Source: Deltaproteobacteria bacterium (lineage in GTDB: Bacteria > Myxococcota_A > UBA9160 > UBA6930). From it: a stretch of 45,077 nucleotides of DNA. The DNA lies in assembly GCA_029261815.1 (NCBI GenBank), contig JAJDAQ010000176.1, forward strand, positions 1-45,077, read 5' to 3'. Position 1 is the first letter of the stretch, and every line of letters starts with the position of its first letter. The notes beneath the pieces are model-generated. The model had not been told where the DNA came from and ran no database searches. It was given only the letters and a program-made list of their open reading frames with translations. The position numbers and the translations under genes were made by a program. Shown here one piece after another: positions 10,976 to 18,072 of this stretch.

Positions 10976-11844
10976 TTGGGCCTGCCCGCAATCGACGACG
11001 ACAACAAGAAACGGACGTTCCGCGACTTCGTGTCTGGATCCTGGCTCTGCTGCTCGGCGCGGTCGCGGGTTGGTGGGGCCGCGGCGCGGCCCTGGAAGCC
11101 ATGTCCGAAGCCCCATTGCGCGTGGCGCACGTCGCGGTCAGCGGGAATGAACGCGTCGAGGCGCCTGAATTGGTGGCGCTTGCCGGCTTGACCTTGGGCC
11201 AGCGACTTCTCGAGATCGAGCCTGAACGGGTGCGCGCCGCCGTCATCGCGCATCCCTGGGTCCGCGACGCGCGCGTGGCCACGATGCTTCCCAATCGTGT
11301 GCTCCTCGCAGTGGACGAGCGCCTACCGCGGGCAGTGGCGGTCCTGGCCGAGAGCGCGGTATTCGTGGACGCCGCTGGCATCCCGTTCGCACCGGCAGAC
11401 GCGGCCACCGCATTGCCGCGGATCATCGGGCTCGACGCTGTCGCGCACGACGATGCGGATCCGATGTTGGTCCAGGCGCTGCGGCTACTCGACGCCGCAG
11501 CGGCTGAGGGCCTACCGATCCCGCACGAGATCATCCTGGACGGACCGCGTGCCGGTGTGCTTCCGGCAATCGTATGGGAACGCCAGGGGCGCACACCGCT
11601 CACGGCAATGCTCGGTAGCGAGGCGCCGGGGCCAGCGCTCCGGAACCTGGCCCAGGCCTGGATGGCCGACCTGAATGAACTCCGAGACGCGCGTGAGATC
11701 GACCTGCGCTTCTCGGGACAGTTGATCCTGCGCGGCAACGCCGTGCCGGAAGAGAGTGATGAGGAAGAAGACGCGTCCGCCACGTCGGCGGTCGCGACCA
11801 GCCATGGACAAGGGGGTGAATCATGGCAAGAAAAGATGAACTGA
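10972..11844 (+). CDS. ftsQ: Cell division protein FtsQ
   Basis: The 290-residue bitopic divisome protein links early and late division proteins. It has a short basic cytoplasmic N terminus, one membrane helix (about residues 20-38), then a POTRA domain (about residues 43-115, containing VAVSGNERVEAPEL and HPWVRDARV) and a beta domain. The C terminus is strongly acidic (a run of E and D at about residues 260-267), which is unusual for the family. Start ATG overlaps the murB stop (ATGA). The 3' end overlaps ftsA by 22 nt, so the ftsA ribosome binding site lies inside ftsQ. ddl, often found before ftsQ, is absent. Confidence 0.9.
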   Translation: MIGPARNRRRQQETDVPRLRVWILALLLGAVAGWWGRGAALEAMSEAPLRVAHVAVSGNERVEAPELVALAGLTLGQRLLEIEPERVRAAVIAHPWVRDARVATMLPNRVLLAVDERLPRAVAVLAESAVFVDAAGIPFAPADAATALPRIIGLDAVAHDDADPMLVQALRLLDAAAAEGLPIPHEIILDGPRAGVLPAIVWERQGRTPLTAMLGSEAPGPALRNLAQAWMADLNELRDAREIDLRFSGQLILRGNAVPEESDEEEDASATSAVATSHGQGGESWQEKMN

Positions 11845-13061
11845 TCGTCGGACTGGACATCGGGACCACCAAGATCTGCGCGATCGTGGCGGAAGCGACG
11901 GAGAACGGGGTCGATGTCATCGGCATCGGGACGCATCCGTCTAAGGGACTGCGCAAGGGCGTCGTGGTCGACATCGAGTCGACCGTCGACTCGATCAAGC
12001 ACGCGGTCGAAGAGGCCGAACTGATGGCCGATTGCGAGATCACATCGGTGTACGCCGGCATCGCCGGCGGCCACATTGACGGCATGAACTCGCACGGCAT
12101 CGTGGCGGTGAAAGACGGCGAGGTCTCCGAGAACGACGTACGACGCGTGATCGACGCCGCCAAGGCCGTGGCGATCCCGATGGACCGTGAGGTCATCCAC
12201 GTGATCCCACAGGAATTCGTGATCGATGACCAGGACGGCATTCGCGAGCCGCTGGGTATGCACGGCGTTCGCATGGAGGCCAAGATCCATATCGTCACCG
12301 CCGCGGTGACAAGCGCCCAGAACATCGTGAAGTGCGCAAACAAGGCCGGGCTCAATGTCGTCGACATCGTGCTCGAGCCTCTGGCGTCGGCCGAAGCCGT
12401 GCTCGCTGGCGATGAACGAGACCTCGGTGTCTGCCTCGTCGACATCGGCGGTGGTACCACGGACATCGCGGTCTTCGCGGACGGCTCGATCAAACACACG
12501 TCGGTGCTGGGCCTCGGTGGCTACCACGTCACCAACGACATCGCGGTCGGGCTCCGGACGCCTTTCGAGGAAGCTGAGCGCATCAAGAAGCGCTTCGGCA
12601 TGGCAAGCGCGCGCTACTTGTCGAGCGACGACGTCATCACGGTGCCTAGCGTCGGCGGTCGGCGGCCGCGCGAAGTCTCGCGCAAGGTCCTGTGCGAGAT
12701 CATCGAGCCCCGGGTCGACGAAATCCTGAGCCTGGCACGGCAGGAAGTCGTGAAGGCGGGCCTCGAGAACCGCATCCCATCGGGCGTCGTGCTGACGGGC
12801 GGATGTTCCGCCCTGACGGGAATCCAGGAACTGGCGGAGGAGATCTTCGAGTCTCCGGTGCGCCAGGGAAATCCGCTGCACGTCGGCGGCTTGCAGGACG
12901 TGGTCCGAAGCCCAATGTACGCCACCGGCGTCGGCCTGGTCCTCTACGGCCAGGCCGAGTCCCGCGGTCGCGGGCAGAGCCGCTTCCGGATCCGAGACGA
13001 GTCGATCTTCCGGCGCGTTCGCCAGCGGATGCGGGACTGGTTCTACGGGGAGTTTGATTGA
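11823..13061 (+). CDS. ftsA: Cell division actin-like protein FtsA
   Basis: The 412-residue actin-fold ATPase tethers FtsZ polymers to the membrane. The phosphate-1 motif GLDIGTTKICAIV lies near residue 10 and the phosphate-2 motif LVDIGGGTTDIAVF near residues 203-216. The C-terminal segment, rich in Arg, Phe and Trp (SIFRRVRQRMRDWF), looks like the amphipathic membrane-targeting helix. The start ATG is preceded by AGGGGGTG with good spacing, nearly the same site as before ftsZ. The gene overlaps ftsQ and is separated from ftsZ by a hairpin-rich gap. Confidence 0.95.
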   Translation: MARKDELIVGLDIGTTKICAIVAEATENGVDVIGIGTHPSKGLRKGVVVDIESTVDSIKHAVEEAELMADCEITSVYAGIAGGHIDGMNSHGIVAVKDGEVSENDVRRVIDAAKAVAIPMDREVIHVIPQEFVIDDQDGIREPLGMHGVRMEAKIHIVTAAVTSAQNIVKCANKAGLNVVDIVLEPLASAEAVLAGDERDLGVCLVDIGGGTTDIAVFADGSIKHTSVLGLGGYHVTNDIAVGLRTPFEEAERIKKRFGMASARYLSSDDVITVPSVGGRRPREVSRKVLCEIIEPRVDEILSLARQEVVKAGLENRIPSGVVLTGGCSALTGIQELAEEIFESPVRQGNPLHVGGLQDVVRSPMYATGVGLVLYGQAESRGRGQSRFRIRDESIFRRVRQRMRDWFYGEFD

Positions 13062-13262
13062 AGCCCGCCCCACCAGGGCGGGCGCCCCCGAAAGGGGTGG
13101 ATCGCGACCGAAAAGGGAGCGACCCCAATCAAGTGTTTCCACCGAGGGGGTTTCCAACCCCCCACCAATTCGCAACTATTCAACCAACTACCCGCATTCA
13201 TTCAAGAAACGGCCGGTGAGAGGGCCGAGTGAATGTGGATCACAAGGCAACTGGGGGTGAGC
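13062..13262 (+). promoter_or_regulatory. ftsA-ftsZ intergenic region with three strong hairpins
   Basis: This is the only long gap in the division cluster. It holds an 8 bp perfect stem GCCCGCCC/GGGCGGGC with a CACCA loop (13063-13083), then a CCCC-GAAA-GGGG tetraloop hairpin (13086-13097), and a 7 bp GGGGGTT/AACCCCC stem with a 3 nt loop (13146-13162). No U-run follows the first two, so they need not terminate transcription. They may attenuate read-through, protect the ftsZ mRNA or act with a separate ftsZ promoter; I see no convincing promoter hexamers. Confidence 0.6.
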
Positions 13263-14642
13263 ATGCCGAACGATGATCGGCGAGATGACGAGGTCCGCGC
13301 TGTGGGCCCGAAGAGTGACTTGAATGGACCGGTCGAACTGCTGGAAGTCGGCCCGGATGACGCCGGCGACGACCTGCTCGAGTTCGAGGATTCTGGCGAA
13401 CTGCAGGCCAAGATCCGCGTCATCGGCGTGGGCGGTGCAGGCGGCAACGCACTCGACTCGATGATTCGTTCCGGCCTCGGCGGTGTCGAGTTCATGTGCG
13501 CCAATACGGATGCACAGGCGCTGGAACACAGCCTCGCGCCGACCAAGATCCAACTCGGCGCCGAACTAACAAGAGGCCTCGGCTGCGGCGCCAACCCCGA
13601 GAAGGGTCGTGCCGCCGCACTCGAAGACCGTGACAAGCTACGCGATCTGCTGATCGGCTCGGACATGGTCTTCGTGACTGCGGGCATGGGGGGTGGCACC
13701 GGCACGGGCGCAGCGCCCGTCGTTGCCGAGATCGCACGCGAAGTCGGCGCACTTACCGTTGGTGTCGTGACGAAGCCCTTCCCGTTCGAGGGCCGGCAAC
13801 GCACGAAGCACGCGGACAAGGGCCTCGACGACCTGCACCGCGTTGTCGACACGCTGATCACGATCCCGAACAACCGTCTCCTCGCCCTCGCAGGCAAGGA
13901 CACGCCGATGACCGAGAGCTTCAAGCTCGCGGACGAGGTGCTGCTCAACGCAGTCAAGGGCATCTCCGACCTCATCACGGTTCACGGCCTGATCAACCTC
14001 GACTTCGCCGACGTTCGCACGATCATGAACGAGATGGGCATGGCGCTGATGGGAACCGGCATCGGAATCGGCGAGAGCCGGGCCAAGGATGCGGCCTACG
14101 CGGCGATCTCGAGCCCGCTGCTCGAGGATGTCTCGATCGATGGTGCGCGCGGCGTGCTGATCAACATCACCGGCGGCGCGGACATGACGCTATGGGAGGT
14201 CAACGAAGCCTCGACCCTGGTCCAGGAAGCCGCGCACGAAGACGCCAACATCATCTTCGGCGCCGTCATCGACGAGCATGCGCCGGACGGCGAAGTGCGC
14301 GTCACCGTGATTGCGACGGGGCTCGATGACGAGCGGCAGCGTCTGGGAGACCGCGGCGCACAGCGCGAAACGCTCGCGCCCATGGGCTCGATGGACCACG
14401 AGCCCTCCGCCCCTCCGATCGCGGCGCGCCCCGATCTCGCGCCCCAGCCCTCGGCCGAACTGGCGCCGCTCCGCGGACGCGAACCCGCCAGCGCCGAGGA
14501 CATGGCAGGGACCGGAACCGAGGAGTTCCTCTCCCCCTTCGAGGACGAGCTCGACGTTCCGGCCTTCTTGCGCCGTCGTCGCGGTGAGACCGAAGAGGAA
14601 GACACGGAACTCCCGACATTCCTTCGACGCCAGGCCGACTAG
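13263..14642 (+). CDS. ftsZ: Cell division GTPase FtsZ
   Basis: The 459-residue tubulin-like GTPase forms the cytokinetic ring. The tubulin signature GGGTGTG is intact ([13 protein letters not shown]) and the core starts near residue 50 with [14 protein letters not shown]. The acidic N-terminal extension is about 35 residues longer than in E. coli. After a variable linker the C terminus contains two copies of the FtsA/ZipA-binding peptide: [11 protein letters not shown] (residues 430-440) and [11 protein letters not shown] (residues 449-459). The chosen ATG has a GGGGGTGA site five to six bases upstream, matching the ftsA site; an in-frame ATG at 13233 has a poorer context. Confidence 0.95.
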   Translation: MPNDDRRDDEVRAVGPKSDLNGPVELLEVGPDDAGDDLLEFEDSGELQAKIRVIGVGGAGGNALDSMIRSGLGGVEFMCANTDAQALEHSLAPTKIQLGAELTRGLGCGANPEKGRAAALEDRDKLRDLLIGSDMVFVTAGMGGGTGTGAAPVVAEIAREVGALTVGVVTKPFPFEGRQRTKHADKGLDDLHRVVDTLITIPNNRLLALAGKDTPMTESFKLADEVLLNAVKGISDLITVHGLINLDFADVRTIMNEMGMALMGTGIGIGESRAKDAAYAAISSPLLEDVSIDGARGVLINITGGADMTLWEVNEASTLVQEAAHEDANIIFGAVIDEHAPDGEVRVTVIATGLDDERQRLGDRGAQRETLAPMGSMDHEPSAPPIAARPDLAPQPSAELAPLRGREPASAEDMAGTGTEEFLSPFEDELDVPAFLRRRRGETEEEDTELPTFLRRQAD

Positions 14643-14689
14643 CGGCACCGACTGAACCGACCGGCGTCTCACCGCCGATCGCTCACCCG

Positions 14690-14719
14690 ACGGCCCGGGC
14701 TCTCACGAGCCCGGGCCGT
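14690..14719 (+). terminator. Terminator-type hairpin after ftsZ
   Basis: A perfect 13 bp stem (ACGGCCCGGGCTC paired with GAGCCCGGGCCGT) encloses a TCAC loop, 48 nt after the ftsZ stop. Only a short T-containing tail follows (TTCGCGTT), so termination may be partial. It marks the end of the division cluster. Confidence 0.75.
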
Positions 14720-14735
14720 TCGCGTTCGGGCTCGC

Positions 14736-14749
14736 TAGCCTCGCCGACC
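14736..14749 (+). promoter_or_regulatory. TAGCCT -10 element, leaderless-type promoter of the crotonase gene
   Basis: TAGCCT (14736-14741) ends 8 nt before the ATG at 14750 and no Shine-Dalgarno sequence intervenes. The predicted RNA start falls within a base or two of the start codon. No good -35 is seen. Confidence 0.45.
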
Positions 14750-15565
14750 ATGTCGAACGAACTCGTCCTGCAGGAACGCCGCGAAGACGGCGTCGCCGTC
14801 CTCACCTTCAACGACCCGGACCGCCTCAATGCCATGTCGGAAGCGATGGGCCAGGCGATCCAGGACGCCGTCGCCGCGTTGCGGGACGACTCCGATGTCC
14901 GAGCGGTCGTGCTCACGGGCGCCGGACGCGCCTTCTCCGCAGGCGGAGATCTCGACATGCTCGTGCGCATGAACGAAGCCGGCCGAGCGGATGCGGGCGG
15001 ACCGACGCGCGCGAACAACCGCGACTTCATGGGGCGCTTCTACCGGATGTACCTTTCGGTCCGAGACCTTCCCGTACCCACGATCGCGGCCATCAACGGC
15101 GCGGCGGTCGGCGCTGGATGTTGTGTCTCTCTGGGTTGCGACTTCCGCATCGTGGCCAAGGAGGCCAAGGTGGGCCTCAACTTCAACCGTCTCGGCATCC
15201 ACCCGGGCATGGCGGCCACTTGGACCCTTCCGCGGCTGGTCGGTCCTGCACACGCCGCCGAACTCCTCTACACGGGCAAGCTCGTCGACGGCGACGAAGC
15301 CGCGCGCATCGGCCTCGCCAACCGGGCGGTGCCCCGCGACACCGTTCTCGAGGACGCGCTCGCCACGGCATCGCTGATCGCCGAAGGCGCGCCGCAGGCA
15401 ATCCGGGGCTCGAAGCGCAGCCTGTCCGGATCGGACAAGCGGACCCTCGACGAGCAACTCGACACCGAAGCCCACGAGCAATCGCTCAACTACGAAACGT
15501 CCGACCTCGCCGAAGGCCTGTCCGCGGTCCGAGAGAAGCGAACGCCCAAGTTCACCGGCAACTAG
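14750..15565 (+). CDS. Crotonase-fold (enoyl-CoA hydratase/isomerase) family protein
   Basis: The 271-residue protein has a complete crotonase fold. Oxyanion-hole segments are AFSAGGDLDML (near residue 62) and INGAAVGAGCC (near residues 116-126). The two catalytic glutamates of classical enoyl-CoA hydratase are missing: the GGGxE glutamate is Cys (GAGCC) and the PE glutamate is replaced in GLNFN. Hydration of enoyl-CoA by the usual mechanism is therefore unlikely. Isomerase, thioesterase-like, dehalogenase-like or another CoA-ester activity is possible. It stands alone between the ftsZ terminator and a repeat-containing gap. I cannot assign the substrate. Confidence 0.88.
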   Translation: MSNELVLQERREDGVAVLTFNDPDRLNAMSEAMGQAIQDAVAALRDDSDVRAVVLTGAGRAFSAGGDLDMLVRMNEAGRADAGGPTRANNRDFMGRFYRMYLSVRDLPVPTIAAINGAAVGAGCCVSLGCDFRIVAKEAKVGLNFNRLGIHPGMAATWTLPRLVGPAHAAELLYTGKLVDGDEAARIGLANRAVPRDTVLEDALATASLIAEGAPQAIRGSKRSLSGSDKRTLDEQLDTEAHEQSLNYETSDLAEGLSAVREKRTPKFTGN

Positions 15566-15573
15566 CGCGACCG

Positions 15574-15611
15574 CGCCGAAGTACGCGAGCCGCACGCTTC
15601 CGTCCGGCGCC
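15574..15611 (+). repeat. Bulged palindromic repeat, copy 1 (degenerate right arm)
   Basis: It starts 9 nt after the crotonase stop. The left arm is CGCCGAA GTA CGCGAGCC, identical to copy 2, followed by GCA. The right arm (CGCTTCCGTCCGGCG) has diverged and pairs poorly. Confidence 0.7.
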
Positions 15612-15704
15612 AGGAGCGAACCCCAGGAACGCGTCGCACTCTCGCAAGGCGCTGCCTGGCCCCGATCACCGCGCGTGCACCCAGGCCGCGCGGGTTCGCG
15701 ACCC

Positions 15705-15740
15705 CGCCGAAGTACGCGAGCCGCAGGCTCGCGTTCGGCG
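15705..15740 (-). repeat. Bulged palindromic repeat, copy 2
   Basis: CGCCGAA and CGCGAGCC pair with TTCGGCG and GGCTCGCG around a GCA loop, with GTA bulged from the left arm. A tandem 12 nt duplication GCGTTCGGCGCC (15731-15742 and 15743-15754) extends it up to the stop codon of the small minus-strand frame. The 5' flank CGACCCCGCC is shared with copy 3. Confidence 0.8.
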
Positions 15741-15753
15741 CCGCGTTCGGCGC

Positions 15754-15852
15754 CTAGGCTTGGCCGTGAACCATCAAGATCAGCACGCTGACGAACGCAA
15801 CGGTGAGCCAGAGCGGCTGACTTTGAACGGCGCTTCGGATGGCTCTTGCCAC
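15754..15852 (-). CDS. Possible 32-residue single-span membrane peptide
   Basis: A short frame begins with GTG at 15852, six bases after a GGGGGG ribosome-binding-like run, and ends at TAG (15754-15756). The peptide has a basic N terminus (ARAIRSA), a polar stretch, then about 15 hydrophobic residues (PLWLTVAFVSVLILMV) and a short tail HGQA, i.e. one membrane span with the N terminus probably inside. An in-frame stop lies upstream, so no longer protein is possible without another start. The palindromic repeat follows the stop at 13 nt. I do not recognise a family; it could be a chance frame. Confidence 0.4.
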   Translation of the reverse strand: MARAIRSAVQSQPLWLTVAFVSVLILMVHGQA

Positions 15853-16076
15853 GGTGTTCCCCCCAGAACGCGGTGGACCGACAGGGTCGGCGTTGTTTTC
15901 TTTTCGGCTACAGCGCGTGCGACTTGAGATTTAGCGAGGTCCGATCGCCCCAACCGTGACGAAGATCACGCCCCTGCCCCGCCCCCGGAGAGAACGACAG
16001 GCAAACCGTGCGCCGCACGATCCCTCTACCGTGAGGAACCCCCAGCCCGCCGGCGTGCCACGAGCGTTCTCGACCC

Positions 16077-16112
16077 CGCCGAAGTACGCGAACCGAAGGT
16101 TCGCGTTCGGCG
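16077..16112 (-). repeat. Bulged palindromic repeat, copy 3
   Basis: The same structure as copy 2, but the inner stem is CGCGAACC/GGTTCGCG with a GAA loop instead of CGCGAGCC/GGCTCGCG with GCA. The stem change is compensatory on both arms. The GTA bulge and CGCCGAA/TTCGGCG outer stem are kept. A partial second right arm (GGTTCGCGTTCTGCGCC, 16116-16132) leads up to the ndk stop codon. Confidence 0.8.
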
Positions 16113-16143
16113 CCAGGTTCGCGTTCTGCGCCGCGCCCGGCGC

Positions 16144-16581
16144 CTAGAGCGCCTCACACGGGGCGACGATCTCGGAGGCATTGAAGAAGTACGAGATCTC
16201 GACCTTGGCCGTCTCGGGCGCGTCGCTGCCGTGGGCCGCGTTGCGTTCGATGTCGGTGCCATGGTCGCCGCGGATCGTGCCGGCCGGTGCCTCGGTCGAG
16301 TTGGTCGGCCCCATCAGCTCGCGGTTCTTGGCGATGGCGCCTTCGCCCTCGAGCACGCTGATCACGACCGGACCCGACGTCATGAACGCAACGAGTTCAC
16401 CGTAGAACGGGCGCTCCTTGTGGACGGCGTAGAAGCCCTTCGCGAGGTCCTCGCTGAGATGCAGCTTCTTCATCGCGATGATCTGCAAACCGGCTTCTTC
16501 GAAACGGCGAAGGATGTCGCCGGTGGCGCCCTTCTCGACAGCGTCGGGCTTGATGATGGACAGGGTGCGCTCGGTGGCCAC
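16144..16581 (-). CDS. ndk: Nucleoside diphosphate kinase
   Basis: The 145-residue enzyme transfers the gamma-phosphate between nucleoside tri- and diphosphates by a phospho-histidine intermediate. The N terminus [17 protein letters not shown] is typical. The active-site histidine is in the [18 protein letters not shown] segment near residue 116. The start is the GTG at 16581, with GAGGAG six to eight bases upstream. The frame is open further back, but that extension is unlike Ndk. The stop TAG abuts GGCGCC, the outer end of repeat copy 3. The gene is preceded by a TAGCCT promoter with a short leader. Confidence 0.96.
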   Translation of the reverse strand: MATERTLSIIKPDAVEKGATGDILRRFEEAGLQIIAMKKLHLSEDLAKGFYAVHKERPFYGELVAFMTSGPVVISVLEGEGAIAKNRELMGPTNSTEAPAGTIRGDHGTDIERNAAHGSDAPETAKVEISYFFNASEIVAPCEAL

Positions 16582-16607
16582 GGGATTCTCCTCGTCGGGG
16601 TCATTGC

Positions 16608-16621
16608 GGGCGCCGAGGCTA
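16608..16621 (-). promoter_or_regulatory. TAGCCT -10 element of ndk
   Basis: TAGCCT (complement of 16616-16621) would start RNA near 16608, giving a leader of about 27 nt that holds the GAGGAG site. It is a useful contrast with the leaderless-type starts elsewhere in the window. Confidence 0.4.
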
Positions 16622-16664
16622 GCGGAACACGGCCCTGCCGAAAGGCCTGACGCGGCCTCCGGGC

Positions 16665-17006
16665 TCAGTTCCCGGGCACTCGGCGCGCATTCGAGAGCGC
16701 ACCGTAGGTCGCGACCGCGAATGGCACGCAGTATGTCAGGGGAATCCGCCACCAGAAATCTGCCGGCAAGGGTTCGGCCCCGAAGAGCTTGTCGCTCTGG
16801 TTCAGCAGGACCAGGAACGTGCCCACGACAAGGGCGACGCGAAGCGAACGCATGAGGACGGGTCGGTACCGAAACGCGCATGACCGGCAGGCAAGTTTCG
16901 ACCTTCCGAGTTCCGCTTCGCCAAGCACATAGTGCTCCTCGCCGGCCTCGAAGTGCGGACAGGTCGACACCGCCTCAGGGAGCGCATCTCTCACCGCGCC
17001 GGTCAT
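16665..17006 (-). CDS. NrtS-like small membrane protein with N-terminal Cys/His motif
   Basis: The 113-residue protein has a C-terminal half resembling the NrtS family of small two-helix nitrate/nitrite transporters: [20 protein letters not shown] followed by [17 protein letters not shown]. The N-terminal half carries CPHF and CRSC, a possible CxH/CxxC zinc-binding pair not usual for NrtS. The start ATG overlaps the stop of the upstream oxidoreductase gene (ATGA), which favours the full length over an internal Met at 16853 that has no ribosome site. Family assignment rests on my recognition of the motif; nitrate transport here is an inference. Confidence 0.6.
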   Translation of the reverse strand: MTGAVRDALPEAVSTCPHFEAGEEHYVLGEAELGRSKLACRSCAFRYRPVLMRSLRVALVVGTFLVLLNQSDKLFGAEPLPADFWWRIPLTYCVPFAVATYGALSNARRVPGN

Positions 17007-17980
17007 ATCGTGAGGACGATCTTGCCGAAGTGCGTGCTCGCCTCCATCGCCGCGTGCGCGGCTTCGATCTCGGCCATCGGCAGGACGCGATCGACGATGG
17101 GCCGGAGGCGCCCGGCACGAAGTGCGTCCCCGAAGCGAGCTTGGAAGTCCGTGACGATGGCCGTCTTCTCGTGATGCGGACGCGCACGCAGTGTCGAACC
17201 GATTACCTGGAGACGCTTCAGCATCACGGTCGCGAGGGAGATCTCGGCGCGAGCGCCGCCCATGAGCCCGATCAGGACGAGTCGCCCGCCGACGCGGAGC
17301 GACTTGAGGTTGTCATCGAGGTAGGCGCCCCCGATGTGATCCAACACGACGTCGACGCCCTCCCCCGACGTCGCCTCGGCCACCGCCTCCGCGAACGATG
17401 CTTCCTTGTAGTTGACGGCGACGTCGGCACCGAGTTCGCGGCACTGAGCGCACTTCTCGTCGCTGCCGGCGGTCGTGATCACTCGCCCACCGACTTCCTT
17501 GACCATCTGCATGGCCGCCGTCCCGATCCCGCTGCCGCCCCCGTGGACGAGCAAAGTGCCGCCGTCCGGAAACGCGGCCAGCTGGAACACTGTCAGGTGT
17601 ACGGTCAGGAAGACCTCGGGTATCGCCGCCGCATCCGTCCAGCTCATTCCGTCCGGAACGCGCATCACCGACCCTGCGTGCACGACCGCTTCCTCCGCAT
17701 AACCTCCGCCCGCGAGCAGTGCCATGGCCCGGTCTCCGACCGACCAGCCCTGTACGTCGGCGCCCACCTCGGTAACTTCGCCCGCGCATTCGAGGCCCAT
17801 CACCGTCGACGCTCCGGGCGGCGGCGGATACATGCCCTTGCGCTGCATCAGGTCGCCACGATTGATCGCGAATGCACGCGTGGCGATCCGCACGTCATCG
17901 GCTCCAAGCGACGGCGCTTCGACCTCGCCGACGGTCAGAGTGGATTCCGGGCCCTGGTTCTCGATGACGACTGCGCGCAT
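17003..17980 (-). CDS. Zinc-free quinone oxidoreductase-like MDR protein
   Basis: The 325-residue medium-chain dehydrogenase/reductase resembles NADPH:quinone oxidoreductases. The N-terminal GroES-like domain is followed by a Rossmann fold with GGGSGIGTAAMQM (about residues 146-158). The ligands of a structural or catalytic zinc are not apparent. The start ATG has no Shine-Dalgarno sequence; a TAGAGT hexamer ends six bases upstream. The stop overlaps the NrtS-like gene, so the two are probably co-translated. The substrate is unknown. Confidence 0.85.
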   Translation of the reverse strand: MRAVVIENQGPESTLTVGEVEAPSLGADDVRIATRAFAINRGDLMQRKGMYPPPPGASTVMGLECAGEVTEVGADVQGWSVGDRAMALLAGGGYAEEAVVHAGSVMRVPDGMSWTDAAAIPEVFLTVHLTVFQLAAFPDGGTLLVHGGGSGIGTAAMQMVKEVGGRVITTAGSDEKCAQCRELGADVAVNYKEASFAEAVAEATSGEGVDVVLDHIGGAYLDDNLKSLRVGGRLVLIGLMGGARAEISLATVMLKRLQVIGSTLRARPHHEKTAIVTDFQARFGDALRAGRLRPIVDRVLPMAEIEAAHAAMEASTHFGKIVLTI

Positions 17981-17992
17981 GGCCGTACTCTA
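17981..17992 (-). promoter_or_regulatory. TAGAGT -10 element, leaderless-type promoter
   Basis: TAGAGT (complement of 17987-17992) is six bases before the ATG at 17980. The interval ACGGCC contains no ribosome binding site. Confidence 0.45.
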
Positions 17993-18014
17993 TCGGACCG
18001 CGCCAGAACAAGAA

Positions 18015-18044
18015 GCGGGCCGCCACGTTTCCGCGACGGCCCGC
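18015..18044 (-). terminator. Rho-independent terminator after the acyl-CoA dehydrogenase pair
   Basis: On the minus strand an 8 bp GCGGGCCG/CGGCCCGC stem with a 14 nt loop is followed by TTCTTGTTCT. It lies 29 nt after the stop of the acyl-CoA dehydrogenase gene and 23 nt before the -10 element of the next gene. Confidence 0.7.
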
Positions 18045-18072
18045 CCTTGCGTTTGCCTGGCGCAGACCGCGG

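Larger units (their letters stand above)
15566..16143. other. Repeat-rich gap of about 580 bp
   Basis: Between the 3' ends of the crotonase gene (+) and ndk (-) lie three copies of a bulged palindromic repeat and one possible small membrane-peptide gene (minus strand). A long frame across 15118-15927 is a shadow of the crotonase gene and the repeats. The remaining sequence near 15870-16060 shows no recognisable gene, though a T-rich run is present near 15893-15905. Confidence 0.6.

Noticed and set aside
10887..13175. A 762-residue open frame on the minus strand
   Set aside because: It lies antisense to ftsQ and ftsA, which have clear family motifs; high-G+C third positions keep the opposite frame open.
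15118..15927. A 269-residue plus-strand frame
   Set aside because: Its first half is a shadow of the crotonase gene and the rest runs through repeats; composition is dominated by Arg and Pro.
15574..16112. The three repeats as a CRISPR array
   Set aside because: Copies are unevenly spaced (about 131 and 372 nt apart), palindromic and differ in sequence; no spacers of regular length and no cas genes.
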